This document shows positions 1 through 7,835 of a DNA stretch of 55,428 bases, one piece after another. Location: positions 1 through 55,428 of the forward strand of contig JAJYSW010000001.1 of the NCBI GenBank assembly GCA_021793335.1, written 5' to 3'. Source of the DNA: Actinomycetes bacterium (lineage in GTDB: Bacteria; Actinomycetota; Actinomycetes; Mycobacteriales; Micromonosporaceae). The notes under the pieces are model-generated. The model did no database searches. It saw only the letters and a list, made by a program, of their open reading frames with translations, and was not told the DNA's origin. Position numbers and translations under genes: made by a program. How positions within the stretch are numbered: position 1 is the stretch's first letter; each line of letters opens with the position of its first letter.

Positions 1-38
1 GCGAACGCCACGAACGCGGCGATGATGACTGCTCTCAC
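1..38 (-). CDS. mraY: MraY, phospho-N-acetylmuramoyl-pentapeptide transferase (N-terminal codons only)
   Basis: Only the first dozen codons are in the window. They read on the minus strand from a GTG at 38..36 as M-R-A-V-I-I-A-A-F-V-A-F, which resembles the usual MraY start and its first membrane segment. The GTG overlaps the murF stop as GTGA, so translation is probably coupled. MraY transfers phospho-MurNAc-pentapeptide to undecaprenyl phosphate to make lipid I. The identification rests on the short sequence plus the murE-murF-mraY order. Confidence 0.75.
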   Translation of the reverse strand, partial: MRAVIIAAFVAF

Positions 39-1441
39 TGGTCGTTGTCCTCCTTGGGGCGCAGGTGGTCGGCGACGTCCCAGGTGCGGTGGCGGGAGCC
101 TTTCACCAGGACGGTGTCGCCGGAACGCAGCCGATGCCGCAGCAGTTCGATGGCCGCGGTCTGGTCGGGTACGTGGGTTGCGGTGACGCCGTCGGCGGCG
201 CCGGGGTGGTGTGCGGGGTCGGTTCCGGCCACGCCTTCGATGATGGGTTCGGTGCCTTCGCCGATCGCGATGAGTTCGTCGACGCCGGCTTCGGCGGCCT
301 GCTCGCCCACGCGGCGGTGGCACTCGTCGCTGAGCGCTTCGAGGTCGGCCATGAGACCGAGGACCGCGATGCGGCGCCCGGTGGTGGGGAGCTGGCCGAG
401 TGCGCGGATGGCCGCGCCCATCGAGGCCGGGTTGGCGTTGTAGGAGTCGTCGATGACGGTGGTGCCGTCGGGGAGGGTGAAGACGTCCATCCTTCGCTCG
501 GATCGGCGTCCGGCTTCGGAGAGCTGATCGGCGATGTGCTCGGGGTCCGCTCCGAGCCGCCAGGCGACGGCGGCGGCGGCGAGCGCGTTGTGGACGTGGT
601 GTCCGCCCCACAGCCGGAGCCGGACCGGGGCGTCGCCGTCGGGCGTGCGGAGGGTGAAGTGGTGGCGGCCGTCGCCGGGGTCGAGGTCGAGGGCGGCGAT
701 GTCGGCGGGTTCGGTGACGCCGAAGGTCACGACTTGGGCGCGGGCGCGTTCGGCCATGGCGGCGACGCGCGGGTCGTCGGCGTTCAGGACGGCGGTGCCT
801 TCGGGGGCGAGGAAGCGCGGCAGTTCGCTCTTGGCCTCGGCGGTGGTCTCGATCGAGCCGAATCCGTCGAGGTGGGAGATGCCGACGTTGAGCACGACTC
901 CGATGTCCGGCGGGGCGATCTCGCACAGTTGGGTGATGTGCCCGATGCCGCGGGCGGCCAGTTCGAGCACGAGGTGTCGGGTGTCCGGTTCGACGCGGCA
1001 GACGGTGTAGGGGTGGCCCAGTTCGTTGTTGAAGTTGCCTTCGGTGGCCACGGTGGGGCCGAGGCTCGCGCACAGTTGGCCGATGAGGTCTTTGGTGGAG
1101 GTCTTGCCGTTGGAGCCGGTGACGCCCACGACGGTGGCCGAGCTGCGGCGGGCCACGGAGCGGGCCAGGGCGGCGAGGGCGCGCAGGCCGTCTTCGACAT
1201 GGATCGCGGGCGCGTCGACCGGGCGGCTCGCGAGGGTCGCGACCGCGCCTCGGGCGGCGGCGGTCGGGACGAAGTCGTGTCCGTCGACCTTCGCGCCGGG
1301 GAGGGCCAGGAACAGCCCGCCGGGGCCGATCTTGCGGGAGTCGTGCTCGATCCCGCCGGTGACGATGGCCTCCGGGTCCGCCGTATCGCTCAGTCGGCCT
1401 TCGACGGCGGCGGCGACCTCGGCCAGGCTCATGGGGATCAC
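35..1441 (-). CDS. murF: MurF, UDP-N-acetylmuramoyl-tripeptide--D-alanyl-D-alanine ligase
   Basis: MurF adds D-Ala-D-Ala to UDP-MurNAc-tripeptide in the cytoplasm, using ATP. The 468-residue product has the three Mur-ligase domains. The N-terminal domain starts M-I-P-M-S-L-A-E-V. The central domain has the P-loop GVTGSNGKTSTKD near residue 110 and an LNADDPRV motif. The C-terminal domain contains VIDDSYNANPASM. I chose the GTG at 1441 because AGGAGG lies about 9 nt upstream and MIP is the usual MurF start; an internal ATG at 1432 is the alternative. It lies 32 nt after murE and overlaps mraY by 4 nt, so the three genes form one operon. The length is normal for the family. Confidence 0.96.
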   Translation of the reverse strand: MIPMSLAEVAAAVEGRLSDTADPEAIVTGGIEHDSRKIGPGGLFLALPGAKVDGHDFVPTAAARGAVATLASRPVDAPAIHVEDGLRALAALARSVARRSSATVVGVTGSNGKTSTKDLIGQLCASLGPTVATEGNFNNELGHPYTVCRVEPDTRHLVLELAARGIGHITQLCEIAPPDIGVVLNVGISHLDGFGSIETTAEAKSELPRFLAPEGTAVLNADDPRVAAMAERARAQVVTFGVTEPADIAALDLDPGDGRHHFTLRTPDGDAPVRLRLWGGHHVHNALAAAAVAWRLGADPEHIADQLSEAGRRSERRMDVFTLPDGTTVIDDSYNANPASMGAAIRALGQLPTTGRRIAVLGLMADLEALSDECHRRVGEQAAEAGVDELIAIGEGTEPIIEGVAGTDPAHHPGAADGVTATHVPDQTAAIELLRHRLRSGDTVLVKGSRHRTWDVADHLRPKEDNDQ

Positions 1442-1473
1442 GCGGCGGCTCCTCCTGTTCGATTTGGTGAGTG

Positions 1474-2964
1474 CTATGCGGGCGACTCGACCCAGCCGAC
1501 TTCGCGCAGCGCTGCGGACAGCAGTTCGCGGTCGTCGCTTTCCACCGGGCCGTCGGCGGTCTCGATGACCGTCTCGTGCCCCTTGCCGAGCAAGGCGATG
1601 GTGTCGCCGGGAGCGGCCAGGCTCGCGGCCTCGCGTACGGCGCGCTCCCGCCCCGGAATAGTACGGCAGGGCACGCCCCGCACGGCGGCGGCCACCTCGT
1701 CGCGGATGCGCGCGGGGTCCTCGGTGCGCGGATTGTCGTCGGTGACGATGACGGTGTCGGCGCCGCCGGCCGCCGCGGCTCCCATGAGCGGGCGTTTGGA
1801 GCGGTCGCGGTCGCCGCCCGCACCGAGGATCGCGATGACCCGGCCGGGGGTCGATTCCCGGAGCGAGCCGAGGACGGCGGCGATCGCCTCGGGTTTGTGG
1901 GCGTAGTCGACCACGCCGCGGACGGGGGCCGATCCGGAGACCAGTTCCATGCGGCCGGGCACGCCGCGGCAGGCGGCGATGCCGTCGAGGCCGGTGGCGA
2001 GGTCGACGCCGACCGCTTCGAGCAGGGCCGCGGCGAGTGCGGCGTTGGCCACGTTGTGACGTCCGGGCATGTTGACTCGTCCGGGGAAGTCGCCGGTGGG
2101 GCCGTGGAGGACGAAGTTCTGGGTGAACCCGTCGGCGGCGATGTCCGAGGCTCGGTAGTCGGCGCTCGGGTCTTCCAGGGAGAAGGCCAGACTCCGGGGG
2201 CCGGCGAGGGCGGCGACGCGCGCGTCGTCGGCGTTGAGGATCGCGGTCTCGGCGCGGCCGTCGAACAGCATGGCCTTGGCGTTGAAGTAGTCGTCGAGGT
2301 CGGCGTGGAAGTCGAGGTGGTCGGTTCCGAACATGGTGTAGCCGGCGACGGCGAAACGGCAACCGGCGACCCTGCCGAGCGCGAGGGCGTGGCTGGAGAC
2401 CTCCATGACCACGTCGGTGACGCCGTGTTCGAGCGCTGAGGCCAGGAGCGCCTGTAGTTCGGGGGCTTCGGGGGTGGTGCGTTCGGAGCGGACGACCTGG
2501 TCGGCGATGCGGGTTTCGACGGTGCCGATGATGCCGGTGGTGCGCCCGGCGTGGGCGAGACCGGCTTCGACGAGGTAGGCGGTGGAGGTCTTGCCGTTGG
2601 TGCCGGTGATGCCGATCAGGTTGAGGTGCCGGGACGGTTCGCCCCAGATTCGGGCGGCGATGGGGCCGGTGAGCGCACGGGGGTCGTCCACGACCAGGAC
2701 GGGCAGGCGGTCCGCGACGATTTCGGCGCCTCGGGCGTCGGTGAGGACGCACACTGCGCCGCGTTCGGCGGCCTGCTCGGTGAACTCGGCGCCGTGGCGG
2801 CGGGCTCCGGGCAGGGCGGCGAAGAGGTCGCCGGGCTCGACGAGGGCGGCGGCGAGGCTCACGCCGGTGACGGTGAGCTCGGATGCCTTCGCCGCGGGGA
2901 CCAGGTCGTCGAGATCGGCGACCCGGTAGGGCCTGGTGCCCTCGGGTCGCGGAAAGGTTGACAC
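1474..2964 (-). CDS. murE: MurE, UDP-N-acetylmuramoyl-tripeptide synthetase (meso-DAP adding)
   Basis: MurE adds the third stem-peptide residue to UDP-MurNAc-L-Ala-D-Glu. The 496-residue protein has the ATP-binding loop GITGTNGKTSTAY near residue 110 and the DNPR motif (TDDNPRTEDP, about residue 410). DNPR marks meso-diaminopimelate rather than lysine specificity. It starts at GTG 2964 (M-S-T-F-P-R-P). No Shine-Dalgarno is visible, but TAGGGT stands exactly 6 nt before the GTG, so a leaderless transcript is likely. ftsI, the usual upstream neighbour, is absent; a MarR gene is 56 nt upstream. The gene therefore looks like the head of its own murE-murF-mraY transcript. Confidence 0.96.
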   Translation of the reverse strand: MSTFPRPEGTRPYRVADLDDLVPAAKASELTVTGVSLAAALVEPGDLFAALPGARRHGAEFTEQAAERGAVCVLTDARGAEIVADRLPVLVVDDPRALTGPIAARIWGEPSRHLNLIGITGTNGKTSTAYLVEAGLAHAGRTTGIIGTVETRIADQVVRSERTTPEAPELQALLASALEHGVTDVVMEVSSHALALGRVAGCRFAVAGYTMFGTDHLDFHADLDDYFNAKAMLFDGRAETAILNADDARVAALAGPRSLAFSLEDPSADYRASDIAADGFTQNFVLHGPTGDFPGRVNMPGRHNVANAALAAALLEAVGVDLATGLDGIAACRGVPGRMELVSGSAPVRGVVDYAHKPEAIAAVLGSLRESTPGRVIAILGAGGDRDRSKRPLMGAAAAGGADTVIVTDDNPRTEDPARIRDEVAAAVRGVPCRTIPGRERAVREAASLAAPGDTIALLGKGHETVIETADGPVESDDRELLSAALREVGWVESPA

Positions 2965-2970
2965 GGCCTG

Positions 2971-2976
2971 ACCCTA
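2971..2976 (-). promoter_or_regulatory. -10 hexamer of a leaderless murE promoter
   Basis: TAGGGT on the minus strand is separated by exactly 6 nt from the murE GTG. Transcription would therefore start at or next to the start codon. No clear -35 is visible. This fits a recurrent TANNNT-N6-start pattern seen elsewhere in the window. Confidence 0.5.
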
Positions 2977-3020
2977 CACCGGTGCGGCGGACCGGGAAAT
3001 GATCACTGCGACTTGTCCGG

Positions 3021-3494
3021 TCAGGTGATGTCGTCGAGGTTGCCCGACCATGTGGCGAGTAGTTCGGCGAGTTGTGACGCCTGTTCGCAGTCGATGGCGT
3101 CGAGGAATACCTTGCGCACGAGCGAGAGGATGCACGGGGCGGCCGCCTCCAGTCGCTCGCGTCCGGTTTCGGTGAGGGTGACCCAGGTGGCGCGGTTGTC
3201 CCGCTCGCATTTGTGCGGGTCGACCAGGCCCATGTCGGCGAGTTTCCTGACCTGGTATGTGACGGCGCTCTTGGCGGTGACGATGCGGTCGGCCAGTTCG
3301 CTCATGCGCAGGCGGTGGCCCTCGGCGTCGGCGAGGCGCACGAGGATCTCGTATTGGGTGTGGGAAATGCCGTGGTGGTCTTGGAGGCGCCGGTCGATCT
3401 GCTGCTCCAGCCGGTGGGTGACGGTCAGGAACTGCGTCCAGACGGCGTTCGCGCCCGGTGAGAGCCACCGGCTCTCGAAGTCTCCCGCGCTCAT
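3021..3494 (-). CDS. MarR-family transcriptional regulator
   Basis: This is a 157-residue winged-helix regulator. The helix-turn-helix and wing lie around residues 55-105, with MSELADRIVTAKSAVTYQVRKLADMG followed by the wing segment containing CERDNRATWVTLTETGRERL. The flanking N- and C-terminal helices would form the dimer interface. The ATG at 3494 has GGGGAGG about 8 nt upstream. A candidate operator overlaps its predicted transcription start (3528-3549), suggesting autoregulation. It precedes murE on the same strand by 56 nt. Whether it affects the cell-wall genes is unknown, and its ligand cannot be read from sequence. Confidence 0.9.
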   Translation of the reverse strand: MSAGDFESRWLSPGANAVWTQFLTVTHRLEQQIDRRLQDHHGISHTQYEILVRLADAEGHRLRMSELADRIVTAKSAVTYQVRKLADMGLVDPHKCERDNRATWVTLTETGRERLEAAAPCILSLVRKVFLDAIDCEQASQLAELLATWSGNLDDIT

Positions 3495-3527
3495 TCCCGG
3501 CCTCCCCTCTCGCCCCGGCCCATAGGC

Positions 3528-3549
3528 GGTTCAATTTCGAACCATCTTA
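3528..3549 (-). promoter_or_regulatory. Candidate MarR autoregulatory operator and -10 element
   Basis: On the minus strand TAAGAT (3549..3544) is followed directly by the inverted repeat GGTTC-N6-GAACC (3543..3528). The repeat would cover the transcription start, about 35-50 nt before the marR ATG. This placement is typical of a self-repressing MarR gene. No convincing -35 box is visible. Confidence 0.45.
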
Positions 3550-3735
3550 CCTCTCGATGCGGCCCGTCCGGGCGTCCGCGCAGGCGGGGTCACGGGGGAG
3601 CGCCGAGGCGACGGAGCGGGCCCTCTGTGAGGCGCGGGCCCGTTCACGACCCCACCGAAAATGAACAACATTCGCGTCCTACGCTGTACGCCGATACGTC
3701 CACTCGGCCTCGAACACCCGAAGGACCCTCCCGCT

Positions 3736-4752
3736 TTGAACGGTACCGCCGCGCACACCGCCGACGCGCCTTCGGCCCGGCGCCTGCTCTCCTTCCCCGT
3801 CATCGCCCTCGCCGCCGTCGTCCTCCTGATCGCCCCCGCCTCGCAGACGTCCGCGCAGGAAGAGGGGGCCTCCGCGGGGCTGAGCCAGGCCATCGAGGAC
3901 TACCTCGACGCCCAGGACGAACTGGCCGCGCTCGAACAGGAGCAAGAAGACCTCGAAACGGAGCTGGCGGACTCCGAGGCCGAGGTCGAAGCGCTCACCG
4001 AGGAACTCGACGAATACGCCTACATCGCGTACACCAGCTCCGATTTCCAGTCGACGGCGGCGATCATGGCCTCGGGCGACCCGACCCAGGCGCTCGACGC
4101 GATGACCATGCTCGAATTCCTCGGCGAGTCGCGCGCCGACCGATTGAACGGCCTCATCGACCGCCTCGCCGAGATCGAGGCGACACAGCAGACCCTCGAC
4201 GACAACATCGCCGAGCAGGAGCAGGTCACCGCGGACATGGAGGCCGCCCGCGACGCGGCCGCCCGCGAGATGGCCGCCTCCGGCGGCGACAGCGCCACGG
4301 GCCCCTCCCCCGGCGACTTCCCCACTCCCGAGAGCGTGCCGCGCAACGCCGACGGGACGCTTCCCTACGAGGGCTGCACCGAGAACGACCCCACCACCAA
4401 CGGCTGCGTGAGCCCGCGCACGCTCCACGCCCTGGAACAGTCCCAGATCGCGGGCTTCACCCGATTCGTCAGCTGCTACCGGCCCGGCTCCTCGGGCGAG
4501 CACCCCAAGGGCCGGGCCTGCGACTTCTCGGCGCAGGCCGGCGGCTTCGGGGGCCACGCCTCCGGCGCGGACCGGACCTACGGCGACAACCTGGCGGCAT
4601 GGCTGGTCGAGAACTCCAGCGAGCTCGGAGTGCAGTACGTCATCTGGTACCGGCAGATCTGGTTCCCCTCCAGCGGGTGGAGGACCTACTCGGGCGCGTA
4701 CGGCGACCCGTCCTCGGACCACACCAACCACGTCCACTTGAGCGTCCGATGA
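3736..4752 (+). CDS. Exported coiled-coil protein with M15-like C-terminal domain (putative peptidoglycan hydrolase)
   Basis: This 338-residue protein has an N-terminal arginine pair and hydrophobic segment (RRLLSFPVIALAAVVLLIAP) ending near ASQTSAQ, which is a signal peptide. An acidic coiled coil follows (roughly residues 45-185, QDELAALEQEQEDLETEL and similar), then a G/P/S linker. The C-terminal domain of about 110 residues carries EHPKGRACDF and DHTNHVHLSV. The H...D...HxH pattern resembles the zinc ligands of M15/VanY-type peptidases and the ARB_07466-type domain. I chose TTG 3736 because AAGGA lies 10 nt upstream and a TACGCT -10 (3680-3685) would place the RNA start after the in-frame ATG at 3661. 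The architecture recalls coiled-coil cell-separation factors. Catalytic activity is inferred. Confidence 0.8.
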   Translation: MNGTAAHTADAPSARRLLSFPVIALAAVVLLIAPASQTSAQEEGASAGLSQAIEDYLDAQDELAALEQEQEDLETELADSEAEVEALTEELDEYAYIAYTSSDFQSTAAIMASGDPTQALDAMTMLEFLGESRADRLNGLIDRLAEIEATQQTLDDNIAEQEQVTADMEAARDAAAREMAASGGDSATGPSPGDFPTPESVPRNADGTLPYEGCTENDPTTNGCVSPRTLHALEQSQIAGFTRFVSCYRPGSSGEHPKGRACDFSAQAGGFGGHASGADRTYGDNLAAWLVENSSELGVQYVIWYRQIWFPSSGWRTYSGAYGDPSSDHTNHVHLSVR

Positions 4753-4798
4753 GACCTCATTCACCGAACGACACCAGATGAGGCTCGCTCATACTGTG

Positions 4799-4804
4799 TA
4801 CTGT
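4799..4804 (+). promoter_or_regulatory. -10 hexamer of a leaderless promoter for the L,D-transpeptidase
   Basis: TACTGT lies exactly 6 nt before the ATG at 4811, and no Shine-Dalgarno is present. A second TACTGT starts at 4792. Confidence 0.55.
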
Positions 4805-4810
4805 GGTTGC

Positions 4811-6043
4811 ATGACGATCGGACGCTCCTCCATCACCAGGCGCGGCGCTCTGACCGCAGGGATCGCAGCGGTCGGTCTGGCCGCCTGCTCGGACGAGACC
4901 GGGATCATCGGCTCCGGCGAAGCGGAAGAGGAAACCCCCGTCAGCGCCGCGAAGGTCACCCTCACCCCGGGCGACGGCGCCACCGATGCCACGGCCGCCA
5001 CCGAGTTCGCCTGGACCGTCGAGGACGGCACCTTCACCGAATTCACGCTGACCGATGCCGCGGGCAACGCGGTCGAAGGCGAGATGCACCCCGACGGCGC
5101 CACCTGGATCCCGGCCGCGCCGCTCGCGTGGGAGACCGCCTACACCGCCGCGGTCAGCGCCGAGGACGCGGACGGCGTCCCCGTCACCGTCGAATCGACG
5201 TTCACCACCATCGCCTCTCCGGCCGACCGCGTCACACTGGAGAACTACCTGCCCGGCGAGGGCTCCGTCGTCGGCCAGGCCGCAGTACTGGCCTTCCGCT
5301 TCGTCGACTACGAGATCCCCGAGGACCTGCGCCGAGCGGTCGAGCGACGCCTGTTCGTCAGCTCCGAGCCGGCCCAGGAGGGCTCGTGGCACTGGATCAC
5401 CGGCCGCGCGCTCGAATACCGGCCCAAGGAATACTGGCAGCCGAACACGCAGGTCAGCGTGCGGCTCGCGCTCGGCGGCCTCCCGCTCGGCGACGGCCGG
5501 TACGGCGAATACGACGTGGAGACGGTCTTCGACGTCGACGCCGAGGCCCGGATGCTCGAAGCCGACGACGCCACCAAGCAGCTGCGCGCCTACCAGGACG
5601 GCACGATCGTCCAGACCATCCCGATCGCGCTGGGCGCCGACGAGATCGACGGCCATGACGCGCGCTCCTTCGAAGGCCACATGATCATCATGAGCCGCGA
5701 AGAGGAATCGACGTTCGTCTCCGACCTCTACGACTACGAGACCGACGTCAAATGGGCGATGCGGCTGACCTTCAGCGGCCAGTACGTCCACGGCGCGCCG
5801 TGGGCCGAGAACGCGCTCGGCAAGGAGAACATCTCCCACGGGTGCATCAACGTCACCGACGAGATGGGCGAGTGGCTCTACAACTTCGTCCGCTGGGGCG
5901 ACCCGGTCGTGGTGCTGGGCACCGGGCGCGCACTGCCGCAGGGCGACGGGTTCACCAGCTGGGACCTCGACTGGGAGACCCTCGTGGCCGGCTCGTATCT
6001 CGAACCGGAGACCGACGCGGAGAGCTCCGGCGAGGACGGCTGA
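4811..6043 (+). CDS. Lipoprotein L,D-transpeptidase, LdtMt2/YkuD type
   Basis: This enzyme forms 3->3 meso-DAP crosslinks in peptidoglycan on the outer face of the membrane. The 410-residue protein begins with RR, a hydrophobic stretch and a lipobox ending LAAC, so it is probably a Sec/Tat-exported lipoprotein. Two Ig-like domains follow (about 45-250, including PGDGATDATAATEF and YLPGEGSVVGQAAVL). The YkuD catalytic domain spans about 255-385 and carries the HGAPWAENALG and SHGCINV motifs with the catalytic Cys. This order matches mycobacterial LdtMt2. ATG 4811 is preferred over the in-frame ATG at 4778 because of the -10 placement. It follows another exported wall protein by 58 nt. Confidence 0.93.
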   Translation: MTIGRSSITRRGALTAGIAAVGLAACSDETGIIGSGEAEEETPVSAAKVTLTPGDGATDATAATEFAWTVEDGTFTEFTLTDAAGNAVEGEMHPDGATWIPAAPLAWETAYTAAVSAEDADGVPVTVESTFTTIASPADRVTLENYLPGEGSVVGQAAVLAFRFVDYEIPEDLRRAVERRLFVSSEPAQEGSWHWITGRALEYRPKEYWQPNTQVSVRLALGGLPLGDGRYGEYDVETVFDVDAEARMLEADDATKQLRAYQDGTIVQTIPIALGADEIDGHDARSFEGHMIIMSREEESTFVSDLYDYETDVKWAMRLTFSGQYVHGAPWAENALGKENISHGCINVTDEMGEWLYNFVRWGDPVVVLGTGRALPQGDGFTSWDLDWETLVAGSYLEPETDAESSGEDG

Positions 6044-6059
6044 GCCGGGCGCGAACCGC

Positions 6060-6401
6060 TCAGCTCACGGATTCGCCGACCTTCGGGTCCGCGGCCTGGG
6101 GGTGCTCCTCCAGGATGCGCCGGTGCGCCCAGCGCTCGATGAAGAACGAGCCGACCGGGACGGTGCCGCCCAGCAGCAGCCCCACGGTGTGGGGCCAGAA
6201 ACTCCAACCGGCCTGTTGTGCCAGGTGGAAACCGAGCACCAGGTAGACCATGTAGCACAGGCCGTGGATCGGGCTGATGACCGACACGAGCAGGTCATTG
6301 TCCGCGAAATACTTCATCGGCATCGCCACGAACACGAGCCCGATGAGGAACGTGCCCACGATCCAGGCGACGATGCGGAATCGCTTCAAAGCGGCGTTCA
6401 T
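6060..6401 (-). CDS. DUF3817 family small integral membrane protein
   Basis: This 113-residue protein has three to four hydrophobic helices. They cover residues ~10-30 (RIVAWIVGTFLIGLVFVAMP), ~38-60 (VSVISPIHGLCYMVYLVLGF) and ~68-90 (WPHTVGLLLGGTVPVGSFF), followed by ERWAHRR. The pattern matches the DUF3817 actinobacterial membrane family, whose function is not established. Its ATG overlaps the stop of the upstream membrane-protein gene by 4 nt (ATGA), so the two are translationally coupled. It converges with the L,D-transpeptidase gene. Confidence 0.85.
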   Translation of the reverse strand: MNAALKRFRIVAWIVGTFLIGLVFVAMPMKYFADNDLLVSVISPIHGLCYMVYLVLGFHLAQQAGWSFWPHTVGLLLGGTVPVGSFFIERWAHRRILEEHPQAADPKVGESVS

Positions 6402-6757
6402 GCGGTTCTCTCCCGGTTCGGATCGGATAGGGGCCGCCCGGATCCCGGATCGGCCTCGGCGTCGTTCCGCCGAGCCCGCAGGATCGCATCCTCGAACGGC
6501 GAAGTGATCGGCGGCGGTTCATTGCGGCGGCGCCGTGCCTCGGGGTCGTCCTTGCGCAGCTCCAGTCGCATCTGCCGTATCCACAGCGAGACGGTGAACA
6601 ACGCGAACAGCGGCCATTCGAAGGCGTACCCCCAACTGATGGCGCTTCCGCCCTGGGCCCGGCTGAGCTGCCACCAGCCGAGCAGCACGAAACCCGTCGT
6701 CAGCACCACGGCGAAGAAGTGGAGGACGAGCCACGGGGGCGTCAGCAGGCGGCGCAC
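6398..6757 (-). CDS. Small conserved membrane protein
   Basis: The product has 119 residues with two predicted membrane helices (about 8-28, PPWLVLHFFAVVLTTGFVLLG, and 40-60, ISWGYAFEWPLFALFTVSLW). A basic and acidic cytoplasmic tail follows (RLELRKDDPEARRRRNEPPP). The family is common in actinobacteria beside DUF3817 genes, but I know of no assigned role. The start is GTG 6757, with TAGTCT exactly 6 nt upstream and no ribosome-binding site, which suggests a leaderless transcript that also carries the DUF3817 gene. Confidence 0.78.
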   Translation of the reverse strand: MRRLLTPPWLVLHFFAVVLTTGFVLLGWWQLSRAQGGSAISWGYAFEWPLFALFTVSLWIRQMRLELRKDDPEARRRRNEPPPITSPFEDAILRARRNDAEADPGSGRPLSDPNRERTA

Positions 6758-6763
6758 ACAGCC

Positions 6764-6769
6764 AGACTA
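6764..6769 (-). promoter_or_regulatory. -10 hexamer of a leaderless promoter for the small membrane-protein pair
   Basis: TAGTCT on the minus strand stands exactly 6 nt before the GTG at 6757. No Shine-Dalgarno sequence is present. Confidence 0.5.
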
Positions 6770-6822
6770 TGGCGGTCCGACCGGAGTTGCCACACGGGGG
6801 CGGCCCGTGGTGACATAGGCCG

Positions 6823-7749
6823 GTGACCGATGATCTACCGCCGGCAGGCGCCGTCCCGCCCCTGCCGAAGCCCGACCCCGAACGAGTGCGGGAACTCCTC
6901 CTCGACTGGTGCGGCGCCGATCCCGAGGACGCGCTCGCCGCCGCCGAGGCCGTCAGCGGCCTCGACGGGGAACTGCTCGCGCTCGCGGGCCGAATGCACC
7001 ATTCGATCGCCGAGGACATGGGCGGGAGGCTGTGGCGGCGCTGGCCGAAGCCCTCCCCCGACAGCCCGGACCCCGAGCGGCTCCTCGGGCTCTACCCGTT
7101 GCTGGCCGCCGTGCCGCTCATGCTCGACTTCCACCGCGGCATCGGCGTGGACGAGGACGGTTCCCGTCTCGTGCTCCAGGACATCGGCGAGAAACTGCGG
7201 CTCAACCGCGAACTCTACGGACGCCCCGGGCTCGACGTGGCGTTCTGGTTCACCGCTCACGTGCGCGGCACGATCTATCAGCTGGGCAGACTCCAGTTCT
7301 GCATGGAGGGGACGACCGCGAAGCCGCGGATCGGCCTGCACATCCGCGGCGAAGGCGGCCCGCTCACACCCGAGGCGGTCCGGTCCTCGGTGGAGCAGGC
7401 GCTCGAATTCTTCCCGGCGAAATTCCCCGACCTGTTCCCCTCGGGGCGGTCGATGTCGTTCATGTGCTCCTCGTGGCTGCTCGACCCGCAACTGCGCGAT
7501 TGGCTGCCGGAGCGGTCCAATATCCTCAAGTTCGGCGCGCTGTTCGACCTGGTCGGACCGGCGACGTACGCGAACGCGAACCGACGCGACGACATCTGGC
7601 GTTTCGTGTTCGCCAGGACGCCGGACACACCGCTGGAGGAACTGCCGATGGAGCACACCCTCCAACGGTCGGTGCTGGCCGGGATCAAGGCGGGCGTGGA
7701 CTTCCAGACTCGCCTGGGGGACCTGAAGCGCGAGCGCCTCGGCCTGTGA
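6823..7749 (+). CDS. Acyltransferase-domain protein (GNAT-like N/C domain type)
   Basis: This 308-residue soluble protein has a helical N-terminal half with WRRWPKPSPDSPDPERLLGLYPLLAAVPLMLDF split across it. The C-terminal half contains GLHIRGEGGPLTPEAVRSSVEQALEFF and SWLLDPQLRDWLPERSNILKF. The latter motif is characteristic of actinobacterial proteins annotated as acyltransferases with GNAT-like N- and C-terminal domains. The substrate is unknown. It starts at GTG 6823; TGACAT lies 12 nt upstream but is a poor -10 match. It stands alone, 87 nt before the epimerase gene on the same strand. Confidence 0.75.
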   Translation: MTDDLPPAGAVPPLPKPDPERVRELLLDWCGADPEDALAAAEAVSGLDGELLALAGRMHHSIAEDMGGRLWRRWPKPSPDSPDPERLLGLYPLLAAVPLMLDFHRGIGVDEDGSRLVLQDIGEKLRLNRELYGRPGLDVAFWFTAHVRGTIYQLGRLQFCMEGTTAKPRIGLHIRGEGGPLTPEAVRSSVEQALEFFPAKFPDLFPSGRSMSFMCSSWLLDPQLRDWLPERSNILKFGALFDLVGPATYANANRRDDIWRFVFARTPDTPLEELPMEHTLQRSVLAGIKAGVDFQTRLGDLKRERLGL

Positions 7750-7823
7750 GCCGGGGCGACCCCGCCGCATTCGTGTCCGCGACCCGGTGCCGGTATGGCG
7801 CACGCCGTCCGTCCCGCAGGCCA

Positions 7824-7829
7824 TAAGGT
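7824..7829 (+). promoter_or_regulatory. -10 hexamer of a leaderless promoter for the TIGR01777 gene
   Basis: TAAGGT is followed by exactly 6 nt (GGGCTC) and the ATG at 7836. No Shine-Dalgarno is seen. Confidence 0.5.
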
Positions 7830-7835
7830 GGGCTC

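Noticed and set aside
65..2439. Long plus-strand frames opposite murE/murF
   Set aside because: They are Gly/Val/Asp-rich antisense shadows caused by high GC and overlap two certain genes.
35..2752. 905-codon minus-strand frame covering murF and murE
   Set aside because: Only its last part is murF; the first half is an Arg/Pro/His-rich out-of-frame reading of murE. murF has its own GTG and ribosome-binding site at 1441.
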